Of a DNA stretch of 64,000 nucleotides, positions 8,311 through 18,547 are shown piece after piece. Position 1 is the first letter of the stretch. Each line of letters begins with the position of its first letter. The notes under the pieces were generated by a model, which did no database searches, was not told the DNA's origin, and saw only the letters and a list, made by a program, of their open reading frames with translations. The translations under genes and the position numbers were made by a program. Source of the DNA: Planctomycetota bacterium (lineage in GTDB: Bacteria > Planctomycetota > Planctomycetia > Pirellulales > Pirellulaceae); the NCBI GenBank assembly GCA_963204915.1, contig CAUJHS010000057.1, positions 78,909 through 142,908 on the forward strand, written 5' to 3'.

Positions 8311-9207
8311 ATGATCGTTTACCTTGGCGTTTTCGTGATCGGGCTGCTGACGCTGGGTTTGGTCATGGGCGCCGCCCTTGTTGGCTTGGGCTTCAAAGAT
8401 TACCTGCTTCGCAATCACGCGGTCGCCAGCGAGGCGCTGGTATGGGAGGATCGCGGGCCGACGCCGCTGGGCGAAATGCGTTACACCCCGCAAGGTTTAA
8501 CCTGGGCCGAAGGGCGTTTGATCTTCGCCAATTGCTGGCGCGATACGCGCTCCCGCGTATATGAGATCGACCCCGCGACGATGCAAGTCCAACGCCATTT
8601 CGACATGCCCCCCGAGGCGGTTCACACCAGCGGTCTGGCGTGGGACGGCCAATGGCTCTGGGCGGTCGATCACAAAAGCAACCGCGGCTACTGCATTGAT
8701 CTGGAGGCGTCGCTAGCGCAGGGGCAAATTCAACTGCGGGGACAATTCGACACGACCTTGCGCGGCACGAGCGCGTGTTGTCTTATGCCCTGGAACGGCG
8801 AGCAGGTGCTGGCGATCTCCGACTTCATGCACTCGCGCCGCACCATTCTCGTGCGCCATCAACAAGCGCTCGCGGCGGGTACGGCTCAAGGCGCCATCGT
8901 CTTCGCCTATCGTAACGAAGGCTTCTCGCAAGGTCTGGAGTTTATCAACGGCTACCTGTTCGAGTCGGAAAACAAACGCGGCGATGACGCGGTCAACCAG
9001 ATTGACTTGGCGCGTCTGGCCGTAAGCCAATACGCCCGCACGGCTACCATTCGCCAATACCGGGCGCCGTATCGCGGGGTGGAAGACCTGGCGTGGGATG
9101 GCCAGCGGTTGTGGACCAGCGACGAGGTGAACTTTCGATTCTTCTACGCTAAACTGGACCCATCACCCACGCCTGACCCCAGGCATGGCGATGGAAAGCC
9201 GGCGTAA
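8311..9207 (+). CDS. Membrane-anchored beta-propeller-like protein
   Basis: 298 aa with an N-terminal hydrophobic helix (about residues 4-26, LGVFVIGLLTLGLVMGAALVG) acting as uncleaved anchor, then an extracytoplasmic domain. Blade-like repeats GLTWAEGRLIFAN, GLAWDGQWLWAVD, GLEFINGYLFESEN and DLAWDGQRLWTSDE recall glutamine-cyclotransferase/SMP-30 type propellers. I see no clear catalytic set, so the function stays open. The region before it (8086-8310), shared as a divergent promoter area with rsmG, holds a small hairpin CAGGGC-TCC-GCCCTG at 8182-8196 and nothing else I can name. Confidence 0.65.
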   Translation: MIVYLGVFVIGLLTLGLVMGAALVGLGFKDYLLRNHAVASEALVWEDRGPTPLGEMRYTPQGLTWAEGRLIFANCWRDTRSRVYEIDPATMQVQRHFDMPPEAVHTSGLAWDGQWLWAVDHKSNRGYCIDLEASLAQGQIQLRGQFDTTLRGTSACCLMPWNGEQVLAISDFMHSRRTILVRHQQALAAGTAQGAIVFAYRNEGFSQGLEFINGYLFESENKRGDDAVNQIDLARLAVSQYARTATIRQYRAPYRGVEDLAWDGQRLWTSDEVNFRFFYAKLDPSPTPDPRHGDGKPA

Positions 9208-9329
9208 CGGAGAGCTGCCAGGGTTATGCGTGGAACGCGCTGGCAAGGTGAATTCGCTGCGAAGCGGTGAGCGCGAAGACGCGAAGCGGGTCGTTCTCCC
9301 TGGTTTGTCCTCTTGCCCCTGAGACGCTG

Positions 9330-10775
9330 ATGAACGTCGCTTTCCGAATGGTCGTGGTTACGATCATGCTAAGCCCTGCGGCGCTGCTCGCCCAAACGCG
9401 AAGCGCACCGAGTGCGGACGACGCGCTCCGGGGGCAAGCGATGGCCGCCATGCGAAAGGCCGCCGCGTACTACCACGACGAAGTGGCCACGCACGGCGGG
9501 TACGTTTACCACTACTCGCTCGACCTGCAACAACGCTGGGGCGAGGGACCTGCCAACCCCGACCAGATTTGGGTTCAACCTCCGGGCACGCCCACGGTGG
9601 GGCTGGCCTACCTCAAGGCGTACGCCGCCACGGGCGACGCCTTTTACCTGAATGCGGCAACCGAAGCGGCGCTCGCACTGGTGCATGGTCAACTGCAATC
9701 GGGCGGTTGGACGAACTCGGTTGACTTCAACCCCCGCGGCAATCTGGTGGCGCAGTACCGTAACGGGAAAGGGCGCGGCAAGAACAACTCCACGCTCGAT
9801 GACGGCATCTCGCAGGGCGCCCTTCGTCTGCTCATGCACGCCGACCAGGCGCATCAGTTTCAACATCCGGAAATTCATCAAGCGGCGCAAATCGCGCTGG
9901 AGGCGCTTCTGGCGGCCCAATATCCCAACGGCGGTTTTCCTCAAGTGTGGACCGGCCCTGTTCCGCAACAACCCGTGGTGAAGGCGAACTTCCCTGATTA
10001 CGACTGGCGCACCGAAGGGCGGATCAAAAATTACTGGGACATGTACACGCTGAACGACGGCCTGGCCGGCACGGTTTCCGAAACGCTGTTGCAAGCCCAG
10101 GAGATCTACCAGGACTCGCGCTATCAGCAGGCGCTGGTTCGTTTGGGCGACTTCTTGCTTCTGGCGCAACTGCCCGAACCGCAACCGGCCTGGGCCCAGC
10201 AATACAATTACGCCATGCAACCCATTTGGGCCCGGCGTTTTGAACCAGCGGCGGTGACCGGCGGCGAATCGCAAGACGCCCTCGAAACGCTGTTGAAGAT
10301 CTACCGCCACACGGGCGACAAGAAATACCTGGAGCCGATCCCGCGCGCCTTGGCTTATTTGAAAAGGTCGCGTCTTCCCGACGGCCAACTGGCGCGCTAC
10401 TACGAACTGAAATTCAACAAGCCGCTCTACATGACGCGCCGTGGCGACGAATACTCGTTAACCTATGACGATACAAACCTGCCTGACCACTACGGCTGGA
10501 AGGTCGCCTCGCGGTTGGATTCCATCGAGCAAGAATACCGCCGTTTGACTGCCAATCCGCAACCCGCCACACCGCCGCCCTCGCGAGACGTATTGCGACC
10601 TCAAGTGCAAAAAATTCTGGCCCAGTTAGACGAGCAAGGCCGCTGGGTCAGCACGTATCAGGGAGAGCGCCTCGTGGGGCAACCGAAGTTCGCACGGAAT
10701 AGCCAATATCTATCGAGCGAGGTGTTCAGCCGTAATCTGGAGTTGCTTAGCCAATACGTTGGCGCAACGAAGTAA
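9330..10775 (+). CDS. Secreted PL10-like pectic acid lyase family protein
   Basis: 481 aa from ATG 9330; the frame is open to a GTG at 9267, but only the downstream start gives a clean signal peptide ([22 protein letters not shown]). The mature part matches the alpha/alpha-toroid layout of the Pec_lyase family: [11 protein letters not shown] near the start, [56 protein letters not shown] and the later [16 protein letters not shown]. The family cleaves polygalacturonate by beta-elimination; many environmental members are untested. Probably acts on algal or plant polysaccharide in the periplasm. Confidence 0.75.
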   Translation: MNVAFRMVVVTIMLSPAALLAQTRSAPSADDALRGQAMAAMRKAAAYYHDEVATHGGYVYHYSLDLQQRWGEGPANPDQIWVQPPGTPTVGLAYLKAYAATGDAFYLNAATEAALALVHGQLQSGGWTNSVDFNPRGNLVAQYRNGKGRGKNNSTLDDGISQGALRLLMHADQAHQFQHPEIHQAAQIALEALLAAQYPNGGFPQVWTGPVPQQPVVKANFPDYDWRTEGRIKNYWDMYTLNDGLAGTVSETLLQAQEIYQDSRYQQALVRLGDFLLLAQLPEPQPAWAQQYNYAMQPIWARRFEPAAVTGGESQDALETLLKIYRHTGDKKYLEPIPRALAYLKRSRLPDGQLARYYELKFNKPLYMTRRGDEYSLTYDDTNLPDHYGWKVASRLDSIEQEYRRLTANPQPATPPPSRDVLRPQVQKILAQLDEQGRWVSTYQGERLVGQPKFARNSQYLSSEVFSRNLELLSQYVGATK

Positions 10776-10829
10776 CGCCAGGCCCTCCAGGTCGGTAAAC
10801 TCAAGCCGTCCGCCACACAGTTCACGTCG

Positions 10830-10857
10830 GCGGAGGCTCCTCCGCTTGTTCACGTTT
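10830..10857 (+). terminator. Possible terminator after the PL10-like gene
   Basis: GCGGAGG and CCTCCGC (10830-10836 and 10839-10845) form a tight hairpin, followed by a moderately T-rich stretch TTGTTCACGTTTT. It sits 55 bases after the lyase stop and just before the next gene. The T tract is interrupted, so efficiency is doubtful. Confidence 0.4.
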
Positions 10858-10870
10858 TGTCCGATCCAAT

Positions 10871-11458
10871 TTGGTTTGTTTTTTGAGGTGCATAATTACC
10901 GGGAATTCGAATCCTCAAGCGTCAGGCTACTGGCTGGTGCAGGTTGTTACGCTGGTGCGCATTCCACTGGCCGTGATCTTCGCCGCCGTGTTGCTCACCC
11001 GTTCCGAGTTAACGCTGGGCGTGTTAGTGGCGTGCAGCGTGCTGTTGGCGATCTCGGAAGTCACCGACTTCCTGGACGGTTTCCTGGCGCGCCGGCTTGG
11101 CGTGGTGAGCGAAACGGGAGCCATGCTTGACCCCTATTCGGATAGCGCGTCGCGTCTCATCGTCTATTGGACGCTGGCTAGCGCCGGGCTGGCGCTGGCC
11201 GTGGTTCCGCTGGTGATGGCCCTGCGCGACGTGACCGTGGCGTATTGCCGCATCACCTGGGTACGGCAGGGCAAGTCGGTCTCGGCCAAGTGGAGCGGCA
11301 AGATCAAAGCGGTGGTGCAAGGGTTCGCCGCCTTCGCGCTCTTGTGGAGTCCTGCGTATCGCGCAACCACAGGCGCCTGGGCTGTGACCGCAATTTCCTG
11401 GCTCGTGATTGCAGTCACCGTGTACTCGGCCCTCGATTATTTGCGGCCAAGACAATGA
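10871..11458 (+). CDS. CDP-alcohol phosphatidyltransferase family protein
   Basis: About 195 aa, the usual size for PgsA-like membrane enzymes that join a CDP-diacylglycerol to an alcohol with loss of CMP. The full family signature DGx2ARx8Gx3Dx3D is present as DGFLARRLGVVSETGAMLDP followed by YSD, near residues 70-92. Four or more hydrophobic helices surround it. No ATG exists in frame upstream of the domain; TTG 10871 is taken as start and is uncertain. The acceptor alcohol (glycerol phosphate, inositol phosphate or other) cannot be decided from sequence. Confidence 0.8.
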   Translation: MVCFLRCIITGNSNPQASGYWLVQVVTLVRIPLAVIFAAVLLTRSELTLGVLVACSVLLAISEVTDFLDGFLARRLGVVSETGAMLDPYSDSASRLIVYWTLASAGLALAVVPLVMALRDVTVAYCRITWVRQGKSVSAKWSGKIKAVVQGFAAFALLWSPAYRATTGAWAVTAISWLVIAVTVYSALDYLRPRQ

Positions 11459-11564
11459 TCGTTGCGGCCAAGACCATGCATCGGGCAACCGCTTCAGGTC
11501 AGGGCAACCGACGGTTGGCATGTTCTCCCCCTGTTGCCATGGGTCGACGATTCGCACCAACCCA

Positions 11565-11861
11565 TCAACGCGCCAGGTCAGACTCGATTTTGACGCCTTT
11601 CCAAAACGCCACGCGGTCTTCGATGTGCTTGGCCGCGTCTTTGGTTTTAGGATAGTACCAGGCCGCATCCGGATTTCGTTGGCCTTCCACCTCGATGGTG
11701 TAATACCGGGCCTCCCCCTTCCACGGGCAGGTGGTCGTGGTGTTGCTTTCTCGAAAATGTTCGAAATGTAACGATTCGCGCGGGAAGTAATGGTTTCCTT
11801 CCACCACAATGGTCTTGTCGCTTTCGGCAAGCACCGCGCCCTGCCATATCGCTTTGGTCAT
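11565..11861 (-). CDS. DUF427 domain protein
   Basis: 98 aa from ATG 11861 with GGAG about 9 bases upstream. The whole protein is one DUF427 domain: KAIWQGAVLAESDKTIVVEGNHYFP at the start in pieces, TTTTCPWKGEARYYTIEVEG in the middle and AAWYYPKTKDAAKHIEDRVA at the end. The conserved TCPWKG and AWYYP motifs are intact. The domain is widespread in bacteria and fungi and biochemically uncharacterised. It is transcribed away from the SbcD-like gene, sharing a 195-base divergent region. Confidence 0.85.
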   Translation of the reverse strand: MTKAIWQGAVLAESDKTIVVEGNHYFPRESLHFEHFRESNTTTTCPWKGEARYYTIEVEGQRNPDAAWYYPKTKDAAKHIEDRVAFWKGVKIESDLAR

Positions 11862-12056
11862 CGCAAAACTCCGTAAAAAGATTCCGACCGAGCCGACTGC
11901 TTGCAAACACTATACCAACGTGGCAAATTCTCTTGCCAACCATCTCTGGTGGGAACCCTTGGCAGAAACGTCTGTACACTGATAATAAAGGAACGCCCAT
12001 GCGAACCTTCGCCCCCGACGCAATTCAAAGCGGCGCTTCCTAGCGGAACTTTCCTG

Positions 12057-13328
12057 ATGTTCACCTTCCTTCATGCGGCCGACTTGCACTTGGATAGCCC
12101 GCTGCGGGGGCTGGCCCGCTACGAGGGCGCTCCGGTCGAGCAAATCCAGCAGGCAAGTCGCCGCGCCCTCGAAAACCTGGTGCGTTGCGCCATCGAAGAA
12201 GAAGTTCGCTTCGTGTTGTTCGCGGGCGACATTTACGACGGCGACTGGCCCGACCACAACACCGGGCTGTTCTTCGTCAAACAGTTGGTCAAGCTGCGCG
12301 AGCACAAGATTCGCTACTACCTGATCACCGGCAACCACGACGCGGCGAACCGCATGACCCGCTCGTTGGAATTGCCCCGCAACTGGGACGACACGCCGCC
12401 GCTGCTCTCGCACGAGAAGCCCCAAACCCTTCTGCTGGACGACCTGGGCGTGGCCCTGCATGGTCAAAGTTTCGCTAATCAGGCGGTGGCCGAAAATGTC
12501 GTGCTGGCGTATCCCCGGCCGCGCGAAGGCTACTACAACATCGGAATGTTGCACACCTCGCTCGACGCCGAAAGCGGCGGCGAACACGCCCGCTACGCAC
12601 CTTGCAAACTCTCGGACCTGGCCGACAAGGGCTATCAGTACTGGGCGCTGGGGCATATCCACAAGCGGCATACGCGCCATCGGGAAGGCGAGGCGCCGAT
12701 CGTCTATCCCGGCAACCTGCAAGGCCGGCACATTCGCGAGGATGGCGCCAAGGGTTGCATGCTCGTGCGCGTCGAAGATCGCCGGACGGAGCTGACCTTC
12801 ACCCCGCTCGACGTATTCCGCTGGCGATTATGCTCCGTCGATGCGACCGACGCCGAAACCGCCGAGGACGTGCTGCACCGCGCCTCGCAGTCGCTCGCGG
12901 CGGCGTTGGACGAGAGCGACGGTCTGCCGCTGGCCGTGCGCGTGGAAATCCGCGGCGCGTGCGAAGCCCACCTGCGCCTGGCCGCCGACACGGAGCGCTG
13001 GATCAACCAGGTGCGCAACGCCGCTCTGCAACAAGCCGAAGGGCGCGCCTGGATCGAAAAGGTCAAGCTTCACACCACGGCGCCGCACCACTTCGAGCCG
13101 CCTGCCGACGGGCCGCTCGCGGAAATTCACGAGTACCTCGACGAAATCATGCACGACGACGGACACCTGGCCCGACTGGCGAAACTGCTCGGAGAGCTGC
13201 ATCGCCGCTTGCCCGAAGAGTTGAAAGACCCGGACGACGGACTGGCGCTGGACGACCCCGTTCGGCTGCGCCGCCTGTTGGACGACGTCGAGCCGCTGCT
13301 CTTGGGGCGGTTGCTCGGTCGCGAGTAA
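12057..13328 (+). CDS. DNA repair metallophosphoesterase, SbcD/YhaO-like
   Basis: 423 aa from ATG 12057. It carries the calcineurin-like nuclease motifs in order: HAADLHLDSPL (motif I), FAGDIYDGDWPDHN (II), LITGNHDAANRM (III), MLHTSLDAE and GHIHKRHTRH (metal-binding His near the end). This is the Mre11/SbcD fold; length and the LDSPLRGLARYEGAP start resemble B. subtilis YhaO more than E. coli SbcD. It lies 62 bases before a large SbcC-like ATPase, and the two presumably form a nuclease-ATPase complex acting on DNA ends or hairpins. Confidence 0.88.
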   Translation: MFTFLHAADLHLDSPLRGLARYEGAPVEQIQQASRRALENLVRCAIEEEVRFVLFAGDIYDGDWPDHNTGLFFVKQLVKLREHKIRYYLITGNHDAANRMTRSLELPRNWDDTPPLLSHEKPQTLLLDDLGVALHGQSFANQAVAENVVLAYPRPREGYYNIGMLHTSLDAESGGEHARYAPCKLSDLADKGYQYWALGHIHKRHTRHREGEAPIVYPGNLQGRHIREDGAKGCMLVRVEDRRTELTFTPLDVFRWRLCSVDATDAETAEDVLHRASQSLAAALDESDGLPLAVRVEIRGACEAHLRLAADTERWINQVRNAALQQAEGRAWIEKVKLHTTAPHHFEPPADGPLAEIHEYLDEIMHDDGHLARLAKLLGELHRRLPEELKDPDDGLALDDPVRLRRLLDDVEPLLLGRLLGRE

Positions 13329-13390
13329 GGGCCCTTCCGCGCGTGACGCGCCATCGCGCGTAACCATCACTTGACTCTGAATCGCTTCGC

Positions 13391-16300
13391 ATGAAAATTC
13401 TCCGCCTGGATTTGCTCGCCTTTGGTCCGTTCACGCGCCAGTGTTTGTCGCTGGCCGACGGCGAGGAAGGGCTGCACATCGTGTACGGCCCCAACGAAGC
13501 AGGAAAAACGTCAACCTTACGCGCACTGCGTTGCTTGTTGTATGGATTTCCCACGCGCACCGACGATGACTTCCTCCACTCCTACAAAGACCTGCGCGTG
13601 GGCGCCCTGCTGCGCGGGCCCGAAGGTTCACCACTGGAGTGCATTCGCCGCAAAGGCAACAAGAACACGCTTCGCGCCGCGGACGACGCCGAGATTCTCG
13701 ATGAACGCGCGCTGTCGCAATTCCTCGCCGGGGTGAACGATGACGGCTTTTGCCGCCAGTTCGGCATCGATCACGCACAATTAGTGGCCGGCGGCCGCGA
13801 AATTGTCGCGGGAGGGGGCGAGATCGGCCAAATTCTGTTCGCCGCCGCTTCGGGCTTCGCCCAATTGAACGAAGTGCGCCGCAACTTGGTCGAAGAGGCC
13901 GAGGCGTTGTTCAGCCCCGCCGCGTCGGTCAGACCGATCAATCGGATCATCAACGACCTCAAAGAAAAGCGCAAGGCCGCGCGCGAAGCGCAGCTTTCCA
14001 GCAGCGTCTGGAAAAGTCATGAGGCGGCGCTCGACGCCGCACAACAGCGCAAGCAGTCGCTCGAAACGATTCAACTTCAACTCAACACCGAAAAAGGAAG
14101 ACTGCAGCGACTGCACCGCGCGCTGCCCGACATCGCGCGTCGGGCTCAGACGCTCAAGGAGCTTGCCGACCTGCGCGACGTTCCCGACCTTGCGCCCGAC
14201 TTTGCCGACCGGCGCCGCGCCGCCGACAAACAGTGGAACGTGGCTCACCTGCGCGAACACGAAGCCGTACAGCTCATGGAAGAACTTAACGAGCAATTGG
14301 CCGGGCTCGACGTGTGCGAGGCCGTGTTGTCACGCAAGGAGAACATCGAGCGACTGACTTCCTCGCTCGCCATTCACCTCAAGGCGGAAGATGACTTGCG
14401 CACGCTATTGGCGCCGCAGCGCGATCAATTGCTGCGCGACGCCGCCGACTTACTGCGCGACTTGGGCCGCGACGATGTGGACGTGTCGTCTGCGGCCGAA
14501 CTGCGTTTGACGCGCGAAGAACGGCATCGCGTGCAACGCCTGGGCAGCGACTACGCGGGGCTGATCGAACGGGTCGAGCTGGCGCAGCGCCGCGCCGCCG
14601 AGTTGCACAGCGCCGTTGCCGAGAGCGACCGGCAACTTCAGCAACTTCCACCCCAGCGCGACCCCGCGCCGCTGCGCCGCGCCCTGGCGCAGCTTCACAA
14701 GCAAGGCGATCTTTCCGCGCGGTTGGCCACGTTGAAGACCGAACGTCAGCGCGCCGCCGCCCAGGCGCAAGTCGATCTCCGAAAGCTTCCCTTATGGCAA
14801 GGTTCGCTGGAAGATCTCGAAGCGTTGGCGGTCCCCTGCACGGAGACCATCGCCGAATTTGAACATCGCGCCGAGGAAGCCAAGAACGATTGCGCGAAAC
14901 TTGGCGAGCAATTGACCTATGCGCGGCAACAACGCGACGATCTGAATGAAAAACTGCAACAACTCGAACTTCAGCAGGAAGTTCCCACCGAGGCCGACCT
15001 GAACGAAGCCCGCGCGTTGCGGGAAGAAGGCTGGCGCCTGGTGCGTAGGGCGTTGCGCGGAGAGAAAAAACCGCGCGACGCCGCCAAGTTTCTCGACCGC
15101 TTCCCCGAGGCCGAGACGCTCGAAGCCGCGTATGAGCAAAGTGTGCGGCAGGCCGATGATCTGGCCGATCGCCTCCGGCGCGAAGCGGAGCGTGTGGGGG
15201 AGAAGTCGCAACTCATGGCGCAGCGCGACAAACAGGACAAGCGCCGCGAGGAGCTGGAAGAACAGCTTCAAAACGCGCAACGTCGTCTGGACCAGTGCCA
15301 GCGCGATTGGATACAGCAATGGCGTTCGACTGGCCTGGAGCCGCTGACGCCGCGCGAAATGCGCGGCTGGGCCGCCAAACAGTCGGCGCTGGTGGAAAAG
15401 GCCGAAACGATCCGCCGACTTGCCGAGGATGCGGCGACCGTGCAGTCGCAAATCGACCACCACTTTCACAGCCTGCAAACGTGTTTAGCCGGGTTGGGCG
15501 TTGCGGCGCCGGCAAGCGACGCGACGCTCGACGATCTGGCGGCGCTGTGCGAGGAAACGCTGGAACAGGTCGAAGCGACGGAAGCACGGCGAGAACAACT
15601 CCAGCGCGACGCCGACCGATCCTCGCGCGAGTTAAAGGCCGCCTTGGAGGATCAGCGCGTCTCGCACGAGGCGTTGCAGTCCTGGCGAGGCCATTGGATC
15701 GAAGCCACGCGCAGGCTTTGTTTGCAGGACGACGCGGAGCCGACGGTCGCCAATGAAGTGCTCGACACGCTTGACGAGCTATTCAAGAAGATTCACGAGG
15801 CCGAGAACCTCACTCAGCGCATCGAGGGCATTACGCGGGAAGCGGAGCATTTCGCTCAGAATGTGAAAACCGTGTGCGAAGGCGCGGCCCCCGAGTTGGC
15901 CGCCTGGCCGTACGCGCGGGCCACGATGGAGCTCCAGCAACGTTTAGAGAACACCAAGAAGGCGGCCAGCCGCCGCGAAGACCTGCAAAAGCAACTGGCC
16001 AATGCTCAAAAACGCTGCGCCGCCGCGCAGGACCAGTTACGCAGCGCCGAGGTCGACCTGAAGGCGCTTTGTCGCGAAGCCAAATGCAAGTCGCCGGAGG
16101 AATTGCCCGCCATCGAGTCCCGCGCGTTACGGCAGCGCGACCTGCGACGCAGCCGCGAGGAAATCGAGACTCGGCTGCATCAGGAAGCGCTCGGCAAACC
16201 GCTGGAGAAGTTCATCGAAGAAGCGCTCGCCGAAGATTCCGACGAACTTCCTGCGGCAATCGCCCGGCTTGAACAGCAACTGGACGAGGCCGCCCAAGAG

Positions 16301-16996
16301 CTAAGCCAGGTCAATCAAACGATTGGGCAAGAACGCAACGAGTTGGCGAAGATGGACGGCAGCGCCGACGCCGCCCGCGCCCAGGAAGAGGCAGAGCAGC
16401 TCCTGGCTCAATTGCGCGACGACGCGGAGCGCTATGTTCGCGTACGTTTGGCGGCCGAGGTGCTGCAAGGCGCCATTCAGCGGCATCGTGAAAAGAACCA
16501 AGGCCCCGTACTCAAGCGGGCCAGTGAACTTTTTTGCGAGCTGACCCTGGGCTCATTCGCGGCGCTCAAGGTCGACTACAACGAGGCGGGCGAGGCGCTC
16601 CTAGTGGGGGTGCGTCCCTCCGGCCAACATGTCGAAATGAAAGGCATGAGCGACGGCTCGTGCGATCAGCTTTACCTGGCCCTGCGGCTGGCGAGTTTGG
16701 AGCATTACCTGGAGTCCCATCCGCCACTGCCGTTCATTGTGGACGATATTCTCATCACATTTGATGACGACCGCGCCGCGGCGGCGCTGGTCGCTTTAGA
16801 GCGTCTAAGCCGGCGCACGCAAGTGATCTTTTTCACGCATCACCGCCGACTGGTCGAGTTGGCCAAGAAGCACCTCCCCAAGCGGATGGTGCATATCCAC
16901 CAACTGCCGAGTCCCCTGGCGCCCGCGGGTAGACCTCAGGATTCCTCGCCAGATCAGCCCCAAGACGACCCCCGAGAACGCACCCTCTTTGCATAA
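13391..16996 (+). CDS. SbcC/YhaN-like AAA ATPase with long coiled coils
   Basis: 1201 aa, SMC/Rad50 layout. Walker A GPNEAGKTS lies near residues 33-41; a roughly 1000-residue Gln/Glu/Arg/Ala-rich coiled-coil region follows; the C-terminal half-ATPase holds the signature-like MSDGSCDQLYLALRLA near 1085 and Walker B PFIVDDILITFDDDRA near 1115, then the switch VIFFTHHRRL. A CxxC zinc hook is not obvious, which fits the YhaN subgroup better than SbcC proper. Start ATG 13391 opens directly with MKILRLDLLAFGPF, the family's first strand. Partner of the upstream phosphoesterase. Confidence 0.88.
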   Translation: MKILRLDLLAFGPFTRQCLSLADGEEGLHIVYGPNEAGKTSTLRALRCLLYGFPTRTDDDFLHSYKDLRVGALLRGPEGSPLECIRRKGNKNTLRAADDAEILDERALSQFLAGVNDDGFCRQFGIDHAQLVAGGREIVAGGGEIGQILFAAASGFAQLNEVRRNLVEEAEALFSPAASVRPINRIINDLKEKRKAAREAQLSSSVWKSHEAALDAAQQRKQSLETIQLQLNTEKGRLQRLHRALPDIARRAQTLKELADLRDVPDLAPDFADRRRAADKQWNVAHLREHEAVQLMEELNEQLAGLDVCEAVLSRKENIERLTSSLAIHLKAEDDLRTLLAPQRDQLLRDAADLLRDLGRDDVDVSSAAELRLTREERHRVQRLGSDYAGLIERVELAQRRAAELHSAVAESDRQLQQLPPQRDPAPLRRALAQLHKQGDLSARLATLKTERQRAAAQAQVDLRKLPLWQGSLEDLEALAVPCTETIAEFEHRAEEAKNDCAKLGEQLTYARQQRDDLNEKLQQLELQQEVPTEADLNEARALREEGWRLVRRALRGEKKPRDAAKFLDRFPEAETLEAAYEQSVRQADDLADRLRREAERVGEKSQLMAQRDKQDKRREELEEQLQNAQRRLDQCQRDWIQQWRSTGLEPLTPREMRGWAAKQSALVEKAETIRRLAEDAATVQSQIDHHFHSLQTCLAGLGVAAPASDATLDDLAALCEETLEQVEATEARREQLQRDADRSSRELKAALEDQRVSHEALQSWRGHWIEATRRLCLQDDAEPTVANEVLDTLDELFKKIHEAENLTQRIEGITREAEHFAQNVKTVCEGAAPELAAWPYARATMELQQRLENTKKAASRREDLQKQLANAQKRCAAAQDQLRSAEVDLKALCREAKCKSPEELPAIESRALRQRDLRRSREEIETRLHQEALGKPLEKFIEEALAEDSDELPAAIARLEQQLDEAAQELSQVNQTIGQERNELAKMDGSADAARAQEEAEQLLAQLRDDAERYVRVRLAAEVLQGAIQRHREKNQGPVLKRASELFCELTLGSFAALKVDYNEAGEALLVGVRPSGQHVEMKGMSDGSCDQLYLALRLASLEHYLESHPPLPFIVDDILITFDDDRAAAALVALERLSRRTQVIFFTHHRRLVELAKKHLPKRMVHIHQLPSPLAPAGRPQDSSPDQPQDDPRERTLFA

Positions 16997-17109
16997 TCTC
17001 GCAGACGTCAACAAGCGCCAGCCGTCAGCCGGCTGATGGACGCGCCGCGCGAAAATAGATTCACGATATCGCCTTCCAAATCGTGCGCAACCTCAAATAA
17101 ATCATTTGG

Positions 17110-17379
17110 TTACCCCAGGCGCAATTGCGACAGAATGGCGAGAACCAGTGCTGCCAAGTAAATGGACCAGATTGCCCCGTAAACCATGGACCTTTGGGAA
17201 CGCTCACGAATAGACGATTCGGCCATAGACATTAACGCCATGCCGATGAAGACCATCGGTCCGACCGCGATCGTCAGCCACGTGAAATGCGGTGGCAGCA
17301 GGCCGGCAATCTTACAGGGCACGAGCGTTGCGTAACCGATTATTGCGCAAAGCACGCATGTTGTAACAATCGTCTTCAT
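17110..17379 (-). CDS. Small membrane protein
   Basis: 89 aa, starting ATG 17379. Three hydrophobic stretches (about residues 5-25, 33-50 and 65-84) with a short charged loop ESSIRERSQRS. No recognised family. It is the first of three small membrane genes in a stretch visibly less GC-rich than the flanks; gaps of about 110-190 bases around them show nothing I can name. Confidence 0.5.
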   Translation of the reverse strand: MKTIVTTCVLCAIIGYATLVPCKIAGLLPPHFTWLTIAVGPMVFIGMALMSMAESSIRERSQRSMVYGAIWSIYLAALVLAILSQLRLG

Positions 17380-17569
17380 GTCCTTTCCAGCAAATTTTGG
17401 AGTAAGGCCTCAAACGTCCGCTGTGATTCGGTTAGCAAGTCCGCTACGCGAAATTGTAATACACTAGGAAGAGCGCCGACGCGCGTGTGATGGAGCCACA
17501 CCGGCGACAGGACGATTGCACAAACGGGTAACAGTATGAAAGTAGCCGAAACATCCGAGCCGTGAGAGA

Positions 17570-17896
17570 ATGAACCTCGGTCACAATCCGATGGTTGCTT
17601 CTATGGGACAAGCACAAAAAATTACCCGCATCGGGATCGTCGCGTCCATGGTTCGAGTGACGCTTGTCCTGAGTTTGGCCGCGGGCATGTCTTGCGAGTG
17701 GTTTTACGGCCTGGAAGTCGGCTTGCTTTCGCTCGGTTTCGCCAGCGTCGGAGTGGTTAGTGGTTTGAGCGTTGGCCTGTGGGTAATCCGTCGTTTGGAA
17801 TCGCAAGGTTACAGGTTTCCTAAAATCGTCGAAGACGGCGTTCCCTGGACCGTGGATGTTCCTTGTGAACCCAAAGAAAAAACGATTTCAAATTAG
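17570..17896 (+). CDS. Small two-helix membrane protein
   Basis: 108 aa from ATG 17570; MVASMGQ at 17591 is an alternative start. Two hydrophobic segments (about residues 24-42 and 48-70) are followed by a basic turn WVIRRLESQGYRFPK and a short polar tail. No known motif. The upstream region contains two stop-separated ATGs and no strong ribosome site. Confidence 0.45.
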   Translation: MNLGHNPMVASMGQAQKITRIGIVASMVRVTLVLSLAAGMSCEWFYGLEVGLLSLGFASVGVVSGLSVGLWVIRRLESQGYRFPKIVEDGVPWTVDVPCEPKEKTISN

Positions 17897-18078
17897 GACG
17901 CTCCATCGACTTACTATTTTGGTCAATCTGGTTCGCCTGCGTCTGTTACTTCAATATGCCGTTAGCGGTTGCTTCGCGGACGGCCTGGGTGATTGTTCGC
18001 ACTCACCACGTGCTGGTGCTTGACGCTTGCGATGGGACGACTGGCCATGCTTGACACACCTCCAACCTCCAGCGAACG

Positions 18079-18375
18079 ATGTACGAAGACCGGTTAGCAA
18101 GCGAAACGGAAGCAACCGTAGACGCCGTGATGATGATTGCCGGCGGCGGCATTGTATGCGTCATCGTCTTTGGCTTATTGGTCATTGTCCTCCTCGCAAT
18201 CGCCGCAAAGAAAATAGTAGGACGTGGCTTCGCACAACAAGAGCGTGTGGAGAGCTTGCTTTCACGCCAAGAGCAGGCGGCTGACCGACAGTTAACGCTT
18301 TTGTCTCAGTGCGAAAAACTGGCCCAGCGAATCGAGGTTCTGCTCGCAGCAATCGAATCGCGTAGGCAGTCTTAA
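18079..18375 (+). CDS. Membrane-anchored small coiled-coil protein
   Basis: 98 aa from ATG 18079. A short acidic N-terminus, one strongly hydrophobic helix (about residues 18-44, with IVCVIVFGLLVIVLLAIAA), then a charged helix from about 50 to 95 with heptad-like leucines (ERVESLLSRQEQAADRQLTL). Looks like a single-pass protein with a cytoplasmic coiled coil. It precedes the large RDD kinase by 170 bases on the same strand, but a functional link is only a guess. Confidence 0.5.
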   Translation: MYEDRLASETEATVDAVMMIAGGGIVCVIVFGLLVIVLLAIAAKKIVGRGFAQQERVESLLSRQEQAADRQLTLLSQCEKLAQRIEVLLAAIESRRQS

Positions 18376-18547
18376 CCGAGGACGTCGCAGGACCGTAAGA
18401 CCGCCAAAGGCCGGTTGACGCCGACCACTCGCCACGTTGGTTTTGTCCTTCGCCGCCTTACGTCGCCCCACGCCGGCCGCGCGCCGTTTTGGTATAGTAA
18501 AGTGTCGTCTTTTGAAGGCAGCGGTTAGCGGCGGGCGTCGCTTGGAT

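Noticed and set aside
10871..10936. Start codon of the CDP-alcohol phosphatidyltransferase
   Set aside because: No ATG in frame; GTG 10937 would remove part of the first helix, so TTG 10871 was kept despite weak support.
17110..18375. Small-gene cluster as a second cassette array
   Set aside because: Searched for GCTAAC/GTTAGC-bounded palindromes between the genes; none found, and the genes lie on both strands.
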